Of a DNA stretch of 64,000 bases, positions 11,553 to 23,259 are shown one piece after another. The translations under genes were made by a program, and so were the position numbers. The stretch is from Roseateles toxinivorans (lineage in GTDB: Bacteria > Pseudomonadota > Gammaproteobacteria > Burkholderiales > Burkholderiaceae_C). The stretch spans positions 122,220 to 186,219 of the forward strand of contig NZ_SNXS01000007.1 of assembly GCF_004362525.1 (NCBI RefSeq), in the 5' to 3' direction. The notes under the pieces were generated by a model, which was given only the letters and a program-made list of their open reading frames with translations, had not been told where the DNA came from and ran no database searches. Every line of letters starts with the position of its first letter. Position 1 is the stretch's first letter.

Positions 11553-12230
11553 TCAGCTCAGAGATTGCAGTGACACCAGGCCCTTGGGGGTGTCCAGTTG
11601 CACGGCAAACGAGGCGGCTCCCGAGTGGCCACCGAGCCCCTGCAGGCCCAGATGGGCCAGGGCGCGACGGGCGAACTCGGCGTCCAGCGAACCGACACCC
11701 AGCGAACGCAGCTGCACACCGCTGATCGGCATGGTGTCGGCGGGATGCACCTCGCCCCATTCGATCAGCAGCGGCAAGGCGCCCTGCAGCAGGCGCCGGC
11801 CATCGCTGCGCACGGCGATCTGCCAGCGCAGCTCGCCGTGGGGCGTGAGCCGCGAGGCCTGCAGCAACTCACCCGCATCCAGACCCAGCGCCCGCCATTG
11901 CCCATGGGCGCTCTTGATGTCACGGACGCGCATCACCCAGTGCAGCAGCTGCGGGCCCTGGCTCAGCTGCTGCTGCACGCGACCCTCGTCCAGATCGAAC
12001 CAGCGCACGCGGCCGGGGTCCAGTGCCTCGGGGTCGATCGCGATGATCTCCAGATAGGCCCGCGGGAACTCGGGCGTGGCGATGGACAGCAGCCGGTTGT
12101 GCGTGCTCATCAGCCCATGCTTGCCGCCAGGCCCGGGTGTCACGCCCAGGGTCGCCTCGCACCACGCCACGCCTTCGTCCAGCGTGAGTGCGCCTATCAC
12201 CAGATGATCGAGTTCGGCTTGCCGGCTCAC
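11553..12230 (-). CDS. VOC/glyoxalase-like protein
   Basis: A 225-residue protein with the Glyoxalase-like fold (ELDHLVIGALTLDEGVAWCEATLGVTP at the N-terminus, then HWVMRVRDI). The start is a GTG at 12230 that overlaps the TGA of the upstream phzF-like gene (GTGA), so translation is probably coupled. The frame is open further upstream only because of high GC. The family includes metal-dependent lyases and dioxygenases; no substrate can be assigned. Fifth overlap or near-overlap in this operon. Confidence 0.8.
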   Translation of the reverse strand: MSRQAELDHLVIGALTLDEGVAWCEATLGVTPGPGGKHGLMSTHNRLLSIATPEFPRAYLEIIAIDPEALDPGRVRWFDLDEGRVQQQLSQGPQLLHWVMRVRDIKSAHGQWRALGLDAGELLQASRLTPHGELRWQIAVRSDGRRLLQGALPLLIEWGEVHPADTMPISGVQLRSLGVGSLDAEFARRALAHLGLQGLGGHSGAASFAVQLDTPKGLVSLQSLS

Positions 12231-13066
12231 AGCGTCACGGCCCCCGTGATCAATGGCGTCACGTCGCCGCCCACCCAGGTGTCGGCACCCTCGCGCCGCA
12301 CATGGATGCGGCCGTCGCGGCCCAGCACCTGGCCCTGGCTGACCACATAGCTCGCGCCCGCATGGCCCATCTCCATCATCCACAGCGCCATGCCGGCGTT
12401 GAGGCTGCCGCAGACCGGGTCCTCGAACACACCCATGTCGGGCACGAAGGCCCGCACCTCGAATTGCTGCGGTGCGCCGGCCGGATAGGGACCGATGGCG
12501 CCCAGCTCCAGCTGGCCTATCGACGCATAGTCGGGTCGCAGCGCCAGCACCGCCTCGGCGCTCTTCAGCCGCGCCGCAATCCAGTGCGGGCCGTTGTCCA
12601 CCCAGACCACGTCCAGTACCTCGTCGGCCGGCAGGCGCAAGGTGCGCAGCACCTGGGCATGCAGCTCGGGCGCCACCGGGCCACCACGGCGCAGCGGCGG
12701 TGCGGCAAAGGCCAGCCGCGTGCCATCGCGCTTGACGCGCACCAGGCCAACGCCGCATTGCTGGACGATCACGCCCGCCTGCCGAGGCTGACCGCCCTGT
12801 GCCAGCCAGCAATGCGCGGTACCCAAGGTCGGATGCCCGGCAAACGGCAGCTCGCCACCAGGCGTGAAGATTCGCACTTGATAGTCTGCGGCGGGGTCGG
12901 TCGGCGGCAGCAGGAAGGTCGTCTCCGACAGATGGGTCCACCGGGCAAACGCAGCCATCCTCGCGTCGCTCAGCCCTTCACCGTCCATCACGACCGCTAG
13001 CGGATTGCCCAACAGCGGCCGGTCGGTGAAGACATCGACCTGCATGAAGGCACGCTGACGACTCAT
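12227..13066 (-). CDS. PhzF-family isomerase
   Basis: A 279-residue protein of the PhzF/diaminopimelate-epimerase-like fold. FTDRPLLGNPLAVV at the N-terminus, the catalytic Glu in HLSETTFLLPP (about 48) and FAGHPTLGTAHCWL (about 75) are diagnostic, and PVCGSLNAGMALWM marks the second domain. No phenazine genes are near, so it is one of the many PhzF-like enzymes of unknown reaction, here in an amino-acid operon. ATGA overlap with the aminotransferase stop. Confidence 0.87.
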   Translation of the reverse strand: MSRQRAFMQVDVFTDRPLLGNPLAVVMDGEGLSDARMAAFARWTHLSETTFLLPPTDPAADYQVRIFTPGGELPFAGHPTLGTAHCWLAQGGQPRQAGVIVQQCGVGLVRVKRDGTRLAFAAPPLRRGGPVAPELHAQVLRTLRLPADEVLDVVWVDNGPHWIAARLKSAEAVLALRPDYASIGQLELGAIGPYPAGAPQQFEVRAFVPDMGVFEDPVCGSLNAGMALWMMEMGHAGASYVVSQGQVLGRDGRIHVRREGADTWVGGDVTPLITGAVTL

Positions 13067-14271
13067 GGTGTCGGCTCGTCCACCAGTGCCAACGCCTCGT
13101 GCAGCACGCGGCCGAGAATGGCCACACCCTCACTGATCAGCTCGGGAGTCAAGGTCACAAAGGACAGGCGCAGCGTGCGGGGGTCCGGGGTGTGGGCATA
13201 GAAGGCCGCGCCGGGCACGAAGGCGATATTGGCCTCCACGGCCTGCGGCAGCAGGGCCATCGCGTCCATGCCTTCGGGCAGGCGTATCCAGAAGAACATG
13301 CCGCCCTTGGGGCTTTGCCAGGCGCAACCGGGCGGCAGATGCTGCTTCAGGCCCTCGGCCATCGCGTCGCGGTTGGCCTTGTAGCGGGCACGGATCTTGG
13401 GCACATGCTCGTCCAGGAAACCGTTCTTGATGACCTCGTAGACCACGCGCTGGTTGAAGCCGGGCGTGTGCAGGTCGGCCGCCTGCTTGGCCTGCAGCAG
13501 CTTGGGGTACAACTCCTTGGGCGCGATGATGTAGCCCAGGCGGAAGCCCGGCGTCAGCACCTTGGAGAAGGAGCCCAGGTAGATAGAGCCTTCGGGCCAC
13601 ATCGAGGTCAGCGAGGGCAGCGGCGGCTCGTCGAACCACAGATCGCCATAGGGGTTGTCTTCGACGATGGGCACACCGGCCGCCTTGGCCGCAGCCATCA
13701 CCGCCTCGCGGCGCTCCAGGCCCATCACCCGGCCGGTGGGGTTCTGGTAGTTGGGCAGCAGATAGGCGAAGCGGGTGCCCGGCGCGTCATGCGGCAGCTT
13801 GGCAAAGGCCTCGGGCAGCGGACCCTGGTCGTCGCTGGCCAGACTCGTGAAGATCGGTTCGTAGGGCGTGAAAGCTTGCAGCGCCCCCAAGTAGGTGGGC
13901 GTTTCAACGGCCACCGGCGCACCGGCGTCGCAGAGTATCTTGCCGACCAGATCCAGACCCTGCTGCGAACCGCTGGTGATCAGCACCTGGTCCGGGTCGG
14001 CGTTGATGCCGAGACTGGACACCCGCCTGGCCACCCATTCGCGCAGCGGGCCGAAGCCCTCGCTGGCCGCGTATTGCAGCGCCTCCTTGGCGTTCTCGCT
14101 CAGGACCTTGTCGCAGGCCGCCTTCAGCGCATCGACCGGGAAGGTGTCGGCCGAGGGCAGTCCGCCGGCCATCGACAGAATGCCCGGCTTCTCGGTGACC
14201 TTGAGGATCTCGCGGATGATGGACGGGTTCATGCGCGCGGCGCGGCGGGCTTGTTTCCAGACGGTGCTCAT
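13063..14271 (-). CDS. PLP-dependent class I aminotransferase
   Basis: A 402-residue fold-type I aminotransferase of the LysN/2-aminoadipate group. TSGSQQGLDLVGKIL, NYQNPTGRVM and the PLP lysine in YLGSFSKVLTPGFRLGYI are visible, with the terminal Arg region LRLSFV. Such enzymes use 2-oxoglutarate and aromatic or long-chain amino acids. It stands between the racemase gene (30-base gap) and the overlapping phzF-like gene. Substrate unknown. Confidence 0.88.
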   Translation of the reverse strand: MSTVWKQARRAARMNPSIIREILKVTEKPGILSMAGGLPSADTFPVDALKAACDKVLSENAKEALQYAASEGFGPLREWVARRVSSLGINADPDQVLITSGSQQGLDLVGKILCDAGAPVAVETPTYLGALQAFTPYEPIFTSLASDDQGPLPEAFAKLPHDAPGTRFAYLLPNYQNPTGRVMGLERREAVMAAAKAAGVPIVEDNPYGDLWFDEPPLPSLTSMWPEGSIYLGSFSKVLTPGFRLGYIIAPKELYPKLLQAKQAADLHTPGFNQRVVYEVIKNGFLDEHVPKIRARYKANRDAMAEGLKQHLPPGCAWQSPKGGMFFWIRLPEGMDAMALLPQAVEANIAFVPGAAFYAHTPDPRTLRLSFVTLTPELISEGVAILGRVLHEALALVDEPTP

Positions 14272-14301
14272 AAGGCTCTCGCTTTGTCGTGAGGCAGGCG
14301 C

Positions 14302-15030
14302 TCAAGCGCCTGTCGGGGGGAATGTTGTACCACCGAGCAACCAATCAATGGCGCATTGGGCGTGCAAGGCGGTGCCATCGAACAGCGGCACCGGGCTGAT
14401 TTCTTTGGCCGGATCAAGCATCAGGCAGATCTCGGTGCAGCCGAGGATCACGCCCTCGGCGCCCTGCTCGGCCAGCTGGCGCACCGCGTCGCGGTAGTAG
14501 CCGAGCGAAGCATCGATGATGCGGCCACGGCACAGCTCTTCAAAAATGATGCGATGCACCTCGGCGCGCTGCGCGGCTGGCGGCACCAGCAGCTCGATGC
14601 CGTGGCGCTGGGCCATGCGGCCGCGGTAGAAATCCTGCTCCATCGTGTAGGCGGTGGCCAGCAGGCCGGCGCGGCGTATGCCGGCGGCCTTCAAGGCATC
14701 GGCCGTGGCATCGACGATATGGATCAGCGGCAGGCCGCTCAGGCGCTCGACCTCGTCGGCCACCTTGTGCATCGTGTTGGTGGCGATCAGCAGACCCTGC
14801 GCGCCACCGGCCTTCAGCCCGGCGCCGGCCGCGCCCAGCAGGGCGGCGGCGGCGGCCCAGTCGCCGCTGCGCTGCAAGACCTCTATCGTCGCGAAATCGA
14901 CGCTGCGCATCAGCAGGTCGGCGCTGTGCAGCCCACCCAGCCGTGCGGCCACGCCCTGGTTCAGCAGCTTGTACAGGTGAGCGCTGGACTCCCAGCTCAT
15001 GCCACCCAGAATGCCCAAGGTCTTCATCAT
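14302..15030 (-). CDS. amino-acid racemase, YgeA/RacX-like (Asp/Glu racemase family)
   Basis: A 242-residue protein that closely follows the E. coli YgeA pattern: LGILGGMSWESSAHLYKLLN at the start, ATNTMHKVADEVE (with Thr at the first catalytic position, as in YgeA), and the catalytic Cys in VILGCTEI. PLP-independent racemases of this group act broadly on amino acids such as homoserine, Leu and Met. The start ATGATG overlaps the stop of the EamA gene. With neighbouring exporters this suggests D-amino acid production or handling. Confidence 0.87.
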   Translation of the reverse strand: MMKTLGILGGMSWESSAHLYKLLNQGVAARLGGLHSADLLMRSVDFATIEVLQRSGDWAAAAALLGAAGAGLKAGGAQGLLIATNTMHKVADEVERLSGLPLIHIVDATADALKAAGIRRAGLLATAYTMEQDFYRGRMAQRHGIELLVPPAAQRAEVHRIIFEELCRGRIIDASLGYYRDAVRQLAEQGAEGVILGCTEICLMLDPAKEISPVPLFDGTALHAQCAIDWLLGGTTFPPTGA

Positions 15031-15947
15031 TTCACTTTCGCATCAACGGGCATCTTCTTGCCCAGCCAGACCACCAGCAGCACCGCCGCCGCAAACAGCA
15101 CCGTCATCCCGTCCAGATGCTCGCCCAGCACCGGCACGGCCAGCAGCATGGACAGGAAGGGCTGAATCACCTGCACCTGGCTGACCCGCACGGTGCCGCC
15201 CAGGGCCAGTGCCCGGTACCAGGCGAAGAAACCCAACCACATCGAGAACACCGACACATACAGAAAGCCACCCCAGGCCGAGGGCGCGACCGGCTGGGCC
15301 GGCCAGGTCCACAGCGCCACCGGCACGGTGATGGGCAGCGACAGCACCAGCACCCAGGAGATCACCTGCTCCGGTGTCATCTGCTGCGACAGCCTTGCGC
15401 CGCTGACGTAGCCATACGACGCGCTGAACACCGCCAGCAGCAGCAGGCCATCGGCCAACTGCAGGCCCGCCGAGCCGCGCCACCAGGCAAAGCCCAGCAC
15501 CAGGGCCAGACCAGCGATGGCACAGGCCCAGAAGCCGAGACTAGGACGCTGGCGCAGCATCAGCGCACCCAGGGTTGCGGTGGCCAGCGGCAGCACGCCC
15601 GAGATCACCGACGCATGGACGGCGTCGACCGAGCGCACCGCCAGGCCCAGGAACAGCGGCCAGCCGAACACCACGCCGGCGGCGGTCAGCAGCAGCGGCT
15701 GCAGCTGCGCACGGGTTGGCCGCGGCGCGCCGCTGAGCCTCAGGTAGAGCGCCGCCAACGCACCGGCCAGCGCGGCCCGCCCCAGCGCGACGAACACCGG
15801 ATCGAGCTGGGGCGCGGCATTGCTGCCGCTGGCCAGCCGCGTCATCGGAATGCTCAGCGCGAAGATGAAGACGCCCAGCAGGCCCAGCAGCAGGCCTTGC
15901 GTGGCGGGTTGACTCCATGTACTTGTGCTCAGTCGTATCGTGTTCAC
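15027..15947 (-). CDS. EamA/DMT-family transporter
   Basis: A 306-residue membrane protein with ten predicted membrane helices in two EamA repeats (GVFIFALSIPMTRLA in the first, SASYGYVSGARLS and FLYVSVFSMWLGFFAWYRAL in the second). Start GTG at 15947 overlaps the TGA of the lysE gene (GTGA). A longer frame continues upstream antisense-free but lacks support. Such proteins export amino acids or metabolites. It lies directly after the LysE exporter and before the racemase. Confidence 0.85.
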   Translation of the reverse strand: MNTIRLSTSTWSQPATQGLLLGLLGVFIFALSIPMTRLASGSNAAPQLDPVFVALGRAALAGALAALYLRLSGAPRPTRAQLQPLLLTAAGVVFGWPLFLGLAVRSVDAVHASVISGVLPLATATLGALMLRQRPSLGFWACAIAGLALVLGFAWWRGSAGLQLADGLLLLAVFSASYGYVSGARLSQQMTPEQVISWVLVLSLPITVPVALWTWPAQPVAPSAWGGFLYVSVFSMWLGFFAWYRALALGGTVRVSQVQVIQPFLSMLLAVPVLGEHLDGMTVLFAAAVLLVVWLGKKMPVDAKVK

Positions 15948-16555
15948 AGGCGCAGCATCCACAAGGCAGTGAGGCATAGCAGGCTGGCCATGCAGCGATT
16001 GAAAACCAAGAGGCGACCGCCCTGCCCCAGCCAGGCGCGCAGCAGCGAGCCGGTCAGCGCATAGAGCAGATTGCTGGTCAGCGCGAACACCATCATCACG
16101 CCGCAGACGATCAGCAGGCGCTGCGTCAGCATGTCGGCGGTCAGGCCCGGCACGGTGATCCAGCCCGAGGTCATGGCCAGCGCGAGCATCCAGGCCTTGA
16201 TGTTGACGAACTGCAAGAGCACGCCCTGGGTGAAGCCAATGTCCAGCCCCGTGTTCGAGGCCTTGTTCAGCGCGCCGCTGCCCCACAGCTTCCAGGCCAG
16301 CCACAACATATAGGCCAGGCCCAGCGCCTGGGTGGCGATGCGCACCGCCGGCAGGGCCATCACCAGCGCACCCAGGCCCAGGCCGCAGGCCAGCATCAGC
16401 AGCGTCCAGCCGACCGGCACGCCCAGCACGAAGCGCATCGCGGCGCGCCAGCCGAGGTTGGCACCCAGGCTGGCCGCCATCGTCGTGTTGGGGCCGGGCG
16501 TGAAGCTCATGGCCGTGGCCAGGGTCAGCAGGGCAAGCAGTTCGTCGGCTGTCAT
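15944..16555 (-). CDS. LysE/RhtB-family amino-acid exporter
   Basis: A 203-residue inner-membrane protein with about six helices. The family signature AMSFTPGPNTTMAASLGANLGW (shown shortened: TPGPNTT at about 18-24) is clear. First gene of the operon, starting 21 bases from a set of direct repeats that probably bind the divergent MocR regulator. Exports an amino acid of unknown identity. Confidence 0.88.
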   Translation of the reverse strand: MTADELLALLTLATAMSFTPGPNTTMAASLGANLGWRAAMRFVLGVPVGWTLLMLACGLGLGALVMALPAVRIATQALGLAYMLWLAWKLWGSGALNKASNTGLDIGFTQGVLLQFVNIKAWMLALAMTSGWITVPGLTADMLTQRLLIVCGVMMVFALTSNLLYALTGSLLRAWLGQGGRLLVFNRCMASLLCLTALWMLRL

Positions 16556-16575
16556 GAGCCCAGTCTATGCTCGAC

Positions 16576-16629
16576 AACCAATACAGAACCAGTACACTTT
16601 GCCAGACATTTCAACGAACTGTGCTGGTT
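16576..16629. promoter_or_regulatory. candidate MocR operator: two tandem 11-bp repeats plus an inverted copy
   Basis: AACCAATACAG (16576-16586) is followed directly by AACCAGTACAC (16587-16597). A third copy, inverted, lies at 16619-16629 and reads AACCAGCACAG on the minus strand. They sit between the divergent lysE and mocR genes, as direct-repeat operators of MocR regulators (GabR, TauR, PdxR) do. Confidence 0.55.
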
Positions 16630-16717
16630 GATCGACCGGCACATGCAAGCCCATGAGCACCCGCCCGGCCGTTCCGAAGGGGGCTCGCACCGCATTGCGA
16701 AGCACAGAGGTTACCCA

Positions 16718-18166
16718 ATGAGCACAGCCGCCCACACGCTCTCGCGCAGTTCCGACACCCCGCTGGCCCAGCAGCTGGCGCAGCGCATGACCGAGCGCAT
16801 CCAGCAGCGCTTGCTGCTGCCCGGTGCCAGGCTGCCATCGGTGCGTGAATGCGCGCGCCGCCATGGCGTCAGCCCCTACACCGTCGTCGCCGCCTATGAC
16901 CAGTTGCTGGCCACTGGCCTTGTCGAGGCGCGCAAGCAGCGCGGCTTCTTCGTGCGCGAACCGGTGGTGCGGGCCACCGCAACCGGCACCGTGCGCAAGA
17001 CCGCCGCTGCGGCGCCTGAGCCCTTCCGCCTGGCGCCGATAGACGCCACCGCGCTGATACGCGGCATGTTCCAGGCCGATGCCCGCACCGCGCCGGGCCT
17101 GGGCACCCTGCCCACCGACTGGCTGGATCTGCCGATGCTGCAAAGCGCGATGCGCCGCGTCATCACCCAGAGCACCGGCCCCGATCAGCTGGCACTGCAC
17201 TACGGCGAGCCGGCCGGGGAGCCGCGGCTGCGCGCGGCGCTGACCCAGCGACTGGCCGATCTGGGCATTGCCTGCACGGCGCCGCAGCTGATCACCACCG
17301 TCGGCGCCACTCACGCGCTGGACCTGATCACACGCACCCTGCTGAACCCCGGCGACGCGGTGCTGGTGGACGATCCCGGCTGGGCGATCGAGTACGCGCG
17401 CCTGACGCAGGCCGGCATGCGCCTGCTGCCGGTGCCGCGCGGCGAGCAGGGGCCTGATCTGGAAGCGATGCAGCGCCTGGCCGCCGAGCACAGCCCGCGC
17501 ATGTATGTCACGGTGTCGGTGCTGCACAACCCGACCGGCAACACGCTATCGCTGGCCGCGGCGCACCAGATACTGAAGCTGGCCGAGCAGTTCAATTTCC
17601 AGATCGTCGAGGACGATACCTATGCCTTTCTGGCACCCAACCACGCGCCGCGACTATCGGCGCTGGATGGGCTGCGCCGCACCATCTATGTGTCGGGCTT
17701 CTCGAAGATCCTGACCCCGAGTTTTCGCGTCGGCTACCTGGCCGCCAGCGCCGACAAGGTGCAAAAGCTCACCGACGTGAAGCTGATCAGCACCCTGACC
17801 ACCAGCCCGCTGCTGGAGCGCGCCGTCGCGCTGTGCCTCGAGCAGGGCCAGCTGCGCCGCCACGCCGAGCGGGTGCTGGCGCGGCTGGAGGCGGCGCGCC
17901 AGCGCTCGGTGCGCATGGCGCTGGACGCCGGCTGCCGCTTCATCACGCCGCCCAACGGTCTGTTCGGCTGGCTTGAAGTGGGCATGGACACCGAGCGCCT
18001 GGCGCAGGCGCTGCTCGACGAAGGCTGGCTGACCGCGCCGGGCGTGCTGTTCAGCCCGACACGACAGGCCGGCACGCTGATGCGCATCAACTTCGCCACC
18101 TCGCAGGAGCCACGCTTCTGGCAACGGCTGGAACAGACCAGGGCGGCATTGAAGACCCGCGCCTGA
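16718..18166 (+). CDS. MocR-family regulator (GntR DNA-binding domain fused to aminotransferase-like domain)
   Basis: A 482-residue protein. The N-terminal winged helix (about 10-80, with LPSVRECARRHGVSPYTVVAAYDQL) is followed by a fold-type I aminotransferase domain with NPTGNTLS and the PLP-binding lysine in YVSGFSKILTPSFRVGYLA. MocR proteins sense PLP adducts of an amino compound. The ATG at 16718 has AGAGG upstream; the open frame 30 codons longer is not supported. It is divergent from the seven-gene amino-acid operon and is its likely regulator. Confidence 0.9.
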   Translation: MSTAAHTLSRSSDTPLAQQLAQRMTERIQQRLLLPGARLPSVRECARRHGVSPYTVVAAYDQLLATGLVEARKQRGFFVREPVVRATATGTVRKTAAAAPEPFRLAPIDATALIRGMFQADARTAPGLGTLPTDWLDLPMLQSAMRRVITQSTGPDQLALHYGEPAGEPRLRAALTQRLADLGIACTAPQLITTVGATHALDLITRTLLNPGDAVLVDDPGWAIEYARLTQAGMRLLPVPRGEQGPDLEAMQRLAAEHSPRMYVTVSVLHNPTGNTLSLAAAHQILKLAEQFNFQIVEDDTYAFLAPNHAPRLSALDGLRRTIYVSGFSKILTPSFRVGYLAASADKVQKLTDVKLISTLTTSPLLERAVALCLEQGQLRRHAERVLARLEAARQRSVRMALDAGCRFITPPNGLFGWLEVGMDTERLAQALLDEGWLTAPGVLFSPTRQAGTLMRINFATSQEPRFWQRLEQTRAALKTRA

Positions 18167-18309
18167 GGGTTCGGACCGAAGCCAAAGCGCTCAAAAATCC
18201 GCTACGCTTGACCTCAAGCAGTGCAGCCGGCGGCAACCCCGCTCGCCGCCCCGCCGCCTACTGCGCCAACAGGCCACCCGCCCGGCGACGCAGCACCTCT
18301 CAGCACTGA

Positions 18310-20665
<2,356 letters not shown>

Positions 20666-20666
<1 letters not shown>

Positions 20667-21916
20667 TGGGAACTCACATCATCAAGATGCCGGACATCGG
20701 CGAAGGCATTGTCGAAGTCGAGCTGGTGGCCTGGCGCGTGCAGCCCGGCGATCAGATCACCGAGGACCAGATCGTCGCCGACGTGATGACCGACAAGGCC
20801 ACGGTGGAGATTCCGTCACCGGTGCATGGCAAGGTGCTGGCTCTCGGTGGCGAGGCCGGCCAGCTGATGGCGGTGGGATCGGAGCTGGTGCGGATCGAGG
20901 TTGACGGCGATACGGTTGCCGTAGCACCGCCACCCGCTGCCGCGCCGGTGGCACCAGCCCCCGCCCCTGCGCCCACAGCCGCTGTGGCGAAACCCGTGGC
21001 ACCGCACCCGGCCAGTCGCTCGCCGATCGAACGCGCCATCGCCTCCCCCTCGGTGCGCCGGCGCGCCTGGGAGTTGGGCATTGACATCCAGCAGGTGCGG
21101 CCCAGCGGCGCCGGCGGCCGGGTGATGCATGAAGACCTGGAGGCCCATGCCGCGCGCCACGGCAGCTCGTCTCCGATGCAGCCGATAGCTGCCCGGCCTG
21201 CGCCCCTGGCCGCCCGTGACGGCGAGGAGGCGATCAAGATCGTGGGCCTGCGCCGCAAGATCGCGCAGAAGATGGCCGAGTCCAAGCGCCGCATCCCGCA
21301 CTTCACCTATGTCGAGGAGATTGACGTCACCGAGCTGGAGCTGCTGCGGGCCCGGCTCAATGCCCAGCACGCGGCCACGCGCGGCAAGCTGACCGTGCTG
21401 CCGCTGCTGGTACGCGCCATCGTCAATGGGCTACGCGACTTCCCGCAGATCAATGCGCGGCTGGACGATGAGCAAGGCGTCGTCACCCGTTACGGCGCGG
21501 TGCACCTGGGCGTGGCGGCGCAGACCCCGGCCGGCCTGATGGTGCCGGTGCTGCGCCATGCCGAGACCCATGATTTGTGGAGCTGCGCCGCCGAAATCGC
21601 CCGCCTGGCCGAGGCCGCGCGCAGCGGCCGCGCCACGCGCGACGAGCTGAACGGCTCGACGATCACTCTGACCAGCCTCGGCGCCCTGGGCGGCATCATG
21701 TCCACGCCCGTGATCAACCATCCGGAGGTGGCCATCGTCGGCGTCAACCGCATCGTCGAGCGGCCGGTGATGCGCAATGGTGCGGTGGTCGGACGGCAGA
21801 TGATGAATCTGTCTTCCTCGTTCGATCACCGCGTCGTCGATGGTCAGCACGCCGCCGAGTTCATCCAGGTCATACGCGGCATGCTGGAGTGCCCGGCGGC
21901 GCTGTTCGTCGATTGA
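20666..21916 (+). CDS. bkdB: branched-chain 2-oxoacid dehydrogenase E2 (dihydrolipoyl acyltransferase)
   Basis: A 416-residue acyltransferase with one lipoyl domain (1-80, lipoyl lysine Lys44 in TDKATVE), an Ala/Pro linker (about 90-110), a peripheral-subunit-binding domain (about 120-155, SPSVRRRAWELGIDI) and a catalytic domain with the His/Asp pair in SSFDHRVVDG. The start overlaps bkdA2 (TGATG). No E3 (dihydrolipoamide dehydrogenase) gene follows, so the complex must borrow E3 from elsewhere. Confidence 0.92.
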
Positions 21917-21920
21917 CGGC

Positions 21921-23219
21921 TCAGGGATTGGCCACGAACTCGACCGGCAGGGTGGTCCTGGGCACGGCGACGATATGCGCCGGCGAGGCGATCACCGTTG
22001 TGCAGACCACGTCGCTGGGCGGCGTGTTCTCCTGGTACTCGACGCGCAGCTTGTTGGCCAGCAGCTCGGTGCGGGTGATGGTCACGGCATAGCAGCCCAG
22101 CGGACGGGTGCCGGTGAACACGGCCACGACCATGTCCTTGTCGAAGTCCACTGCCGGGGCGGGTGCGGGGTTGCTCTGGCCACGCGTGTGATCGGCCCAC
22201 AGATTGACCCAGGACGAGGCGTTGTCCACGACCAGATTGCGCGCCATCGTGATGCCCGACAGGCTGGTCTGTTCCAACGACTGATGCAGGGTCACGGTCA
22301 CCGTCACCAGCTTGACCACGGCGGGATAGTCGTCCCGCGTGGCGCGCACATGGTAGGTGCCGGGCTTCATCGGCGCGGTGTAGAGGCCGCTGATCGCATC
22401 GACCTTGCCGCCGTCGGCCTCGACCACACTCCAACTGACCGGCTGGCGGATGTAGAAGATGCCGTCGGGGTAGTTGATGGACGCCAGCAGATAGCGTGTG
22501 CTGCCCATGCCTAAAGAAAGCGTGGTGGGCTGAACCTCGAGAACGGGTTGAAAGGGGCCGGGCGCGGGGTCGGGCAGCGGCTTGCCCGAGGCCAGCAGGG
22601 TCACCATCTCCTTGAACTTCTCCTTGCTGAGCTTGGCGCGCAGCTGGTCCAGCAGCTTGTCATGGGCGTCGCCGCCGGTCGGGTTGGCCGGCGTGGCGGC
22701 CTTCAGCGGGTCGGCGACGAAGTCTTTCAGCTTGGTGGTGTCCACCGTGCCGGTCAACAGGCTCGTGACCTCAACCTGCGCATTCTTCAGCGCCACCGGC
22801 GTCAGCAGCTTGGCCGCGGCGGCGTCGTAGCCGTCGAAGAAGGCCGCCATGTCCTTGCGGGTCACGCGCGCGGCCTGCAACTCGGTCAGCGGCGTCACAT
22901 TGGCCACGGCGCTGGCGCCGGTGCCGGCCACCACCGAGTGCAGCTTGCCGCCATCGGCCGGCAGTTGCACCTCGACGGCGCAGGGCAGACTGCCATTGGC
23001 CAGCTTGACGGTGTAGCTGCCGTCGGCGCCGGTGGTCGCCGTACCGCTACCGCCCTGGCACTTGACCTTCAGCGGCGCGTTCGCCACGGCCAGGCCCACG
23101 GCCGCCGTGCCGCTGAGCGTCAGCGTAGGGTTGCTGGGCAGGTCGGCATCTCCGCCACCACCACAGGCGGCCAGGCTGGATGCCAGCGCGCTGATCAGAA
23201 AAAGACGATTGACAGACAT
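21921..23219 (-). CDS. lipoprotein with Ig-like region and PrcB-like C-terminus
   Basis: A 432-residue protein with a lipoprotein signal (MSVNRLFLISALASSLAAC, Cys at about 19, then a Gly/Asp linker). A Cna-B/carboxypeptidase-regulatory-like beta domain follows (about 30-110), then a helical segment (110-210), a bacterial Ig-like stretch (about 225-310) and a C-terminal region (about 330-430, DMVVAVFTGTRPLGCYAVTI) resembling the PrcB C-terminal domain. Ends 4 bases from the bkdB stop, convergent. Function not known; start supported by GGAG 7 bases upstream. Confidence 0.7.
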   Translation of the reverse strand: MSVNRLFLISALASSLAACGGGGDADLPSNPTLTLSGTAAVGLAVANAPLKVKCQGGSGTATTGADGSYTVKLANGSLPCAVEVQLPADGGKLHSVVAGTGASAVANVTPLTELQAARVTRKDMAAFFDGYDAAAAKLLTPVALKNAQVEVTSLLTGTVDTTKLKDFVADPLKAATPANPTGGDAHDKLLDQLRAKLSKEKFKEMVTLLASGKPLPDPAPGPFQPVLEVQPTTLSLGMGSTRYLLASINYPDGIFYIRQPVSWSVVEADGGKVDAISGLYTAPMKPGTYHVRATRDDYPAVVKLVTVTVTLHQSLEQTSLSGITMARNLVVDNASSWVNLWADHTRGQSNPAPAPAVDFDKDMVVAVFTGTRPLGCYAVTITRTELLANKLRVEYQENTPPSDVVCTTVIASPAHIVAVPRTTLPVEFVANP

Positions 23220-23242
23220 GACTCACTCCACTGGTTTATGTT

Positions 23243-23259
23243 GTGGGATAATATCCCAC
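23243..23259. promoter_or_regulatory. 17-bp perfect palindrome over the lipoprotein promoter -10
   Basis: GTGGGATA-A-TATCCCAC. It covers TATTAT (23248-23253, minus strand), which pairs with TTGACC (23272-23277) at 18-base spacing upstream of the lipoprotein gene. A repressor bound here would block that promoter; the divergent DUF6502 gene is about 90 bases away. Confidence 0.55.

Noticed and set aside
11553..12941. 462-codon frame starting inside the phzF-like gene
   Set aside because: Only the part from the GTG at 12230 matches a VOC protein; the first 237 codons are a shadow of the phzF-like gene.
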